Shown piece by piece: positions 63,661 through 64,000 of a DNA stretch of 64,000 nucleotides (positions are counted from its first letter, which is position 1; each line of letters opens with the position of its first letter). This DNA comes from Opitutales bacterium UBA5694 (GTDB lineage Bacteria > Verrucomicrobiota > Verrucomicrobiia > Opitutales > Opitutaceae). The notes below the pieces were generated by a model. It was not told the DNA's origin. It was given only the letters and a program-made list of their open reading frames with translations, and did not search any database. The stretch is taken from the NCBI GenBank assembly GCA_002420185.1, contig DIHO01000001.1, positions 1 through 64,000 on the forward strand. Direction: 5' to 3'. Position numbers and translations under genes: made by a program.

Positions 63661-64000
63661 ATGACGCGCCCCAACATCCTCTGGTACTGCACCGATCAGC
63701 AACGATTTGATACCATCGGCGCCCTCGGCAATCCCCATGTCCAAACTCCCACCATCGATAGTCTCGTAAGCGAGGGAGTCGCGTTCACTAACGCCTACTG
63801 CCAGAGCCCGATCTGCACGCCGAGCCGTGCGAGTTTCATGACAGGCCTTTACCCCAGCCGTGCTCGCAACACCCGCAACGGGAATGACTCTTTCCCCGAA
63901 GACACTCCCCTCATTTCGAAGCTGATCGCGGATTCGGGATACCGTTGCGGCATGATTGGGAAATTCCATCTAGTAAGTGCGGGCAAACGCCCCGAGCCCC
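63661..64000 (+). CDS. Sulfatase, N-terminal part (cut by window edge)
   Basis: The frame opens MTRPNILWYCTDQQRFDTIG at the ATG 63661 and runs through the window end (113 codons seen). The signature is CTPSRASFMTG with Cys52. No signal peptide is evident. The TDQQRFDT opening resembles the sulfatase at 46867. The remainder of the gene lies outside the window. Confidence 0.88.
   Translation, partial: MTRPNILWYCTDQQRFDTIGALGNPHVQTPTIDSLVSEGVAFTNAYCQSPICTPSRASFMTGLYPSRARNTRNGNDSFPEDTPLISKLIADSGYRCGMIGKFHLVSAGKRPEP

Noticed and set aside
63493..63969. 158-codon minus-strand frame as a whole gene
   Set aside because: Its upstream two thirds are antisense to a clear sulfatase; only the last ~55 codons are kept as a possible fragment.
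1..64000. CRISPR arrays, tRNA/rRNA genes, transposases, riboswitches
   Set aside because: No regularly spaced repeats, intact tRNA fold, transposase or known riboswitch core was seen.

Overview
The window most resembles a marine or sediment member of the Verrucomicrobiota, probably class Opitutia. This is inferred from family content only. The clues are: a TonB-dependent receptor with the N-terminal 'TPFEV...GYRATSTLAGTRL' plug style common in Opitutales; a PVC-type 'membrane-bound dehydrogenase' with HEAT repeats and a c-type heme; a PVC-type SGNH-like protein; FG-GAP/ASPIC proteins; a GxGYxYP family protein; and many formylglycine sulfatases. Shine-Dalgarno sequences are mostly weak, so several starts were chosen from signal peptides, family length and gene spacing.

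Layout. Positions 1-3415 are a visibly more AT-rich block: a type II NADH dehydrogenase, an RDD membrane protein and a small membrane protein. It is bracketed by two near-identical 29-nt copies of a tmRNA (ssrA) 3'-end-like sequence and may be a remnant of an ssrA-targeted element. Positions 3452-12605 hold two copies, in opposite orientation, of a translationally coupled two-gene cassette (secreted ~640-aa lyase-like protein plus secreted Asp-box propeller). They enclose two MDR dehydrogenases, and one copy is followed by an exported peptidase E homologue. Positions 12717-19146 carry a GxGYxYP glycosidase-like pair, a decayed SDR gene, an exported class V aminotransferase and a Gfo/Idh/MocA oxidoreductase. 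Positions 19147-24119 are a four-gene operon (PhyH dioxygenase, tandem ferritin-like protein, creatininase-like amidohydrolase, aldo/keto reductase) divergent from an AraC regulator.

Positions 24333-33583 are a plus-strand run: two sugar-phosphate isomerase-like TIM barrels, a heparinase II/III-like lyase, an FG-GAP/ASPIC protein and a 770-aa glycosidase-like protein. Positions 34175-46590 hold the TonB receptor, a second Gfo/Idh oxidoreductase, a LacI regulator, an SSS sodium symporter, a six-hairpin glycosidase, an RraA-like protein and an exported mannonate-dehydratase-like protein. Positions 46867-57311 hold three sulfatases and a ThuA / SGNH-like / heme dehydrogenase / sulfatase operon. 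Positions 57600-61332 are housekeeping genes (sucD, sucC, rph, a DUF1573 protein). Two more sulfatases follow, the last cut by the window edge.

Together the accessory genes read as outer-membrane uptake, desulfation, lyase or hydrolase cleavage, and sugar or uronate oxidation and isomerisation of one or more sulfated, probably uronate-containing polysaccharides. The substrate cannot be named from sequence alone. No sulfatase-maturating enzyme, integrase, transposase, tRNA, rRNA or CRISPR array is visible. Several short C-terminal gene fragments lie beside the sulfatases and in gaps, indicating repeated gene turnover.
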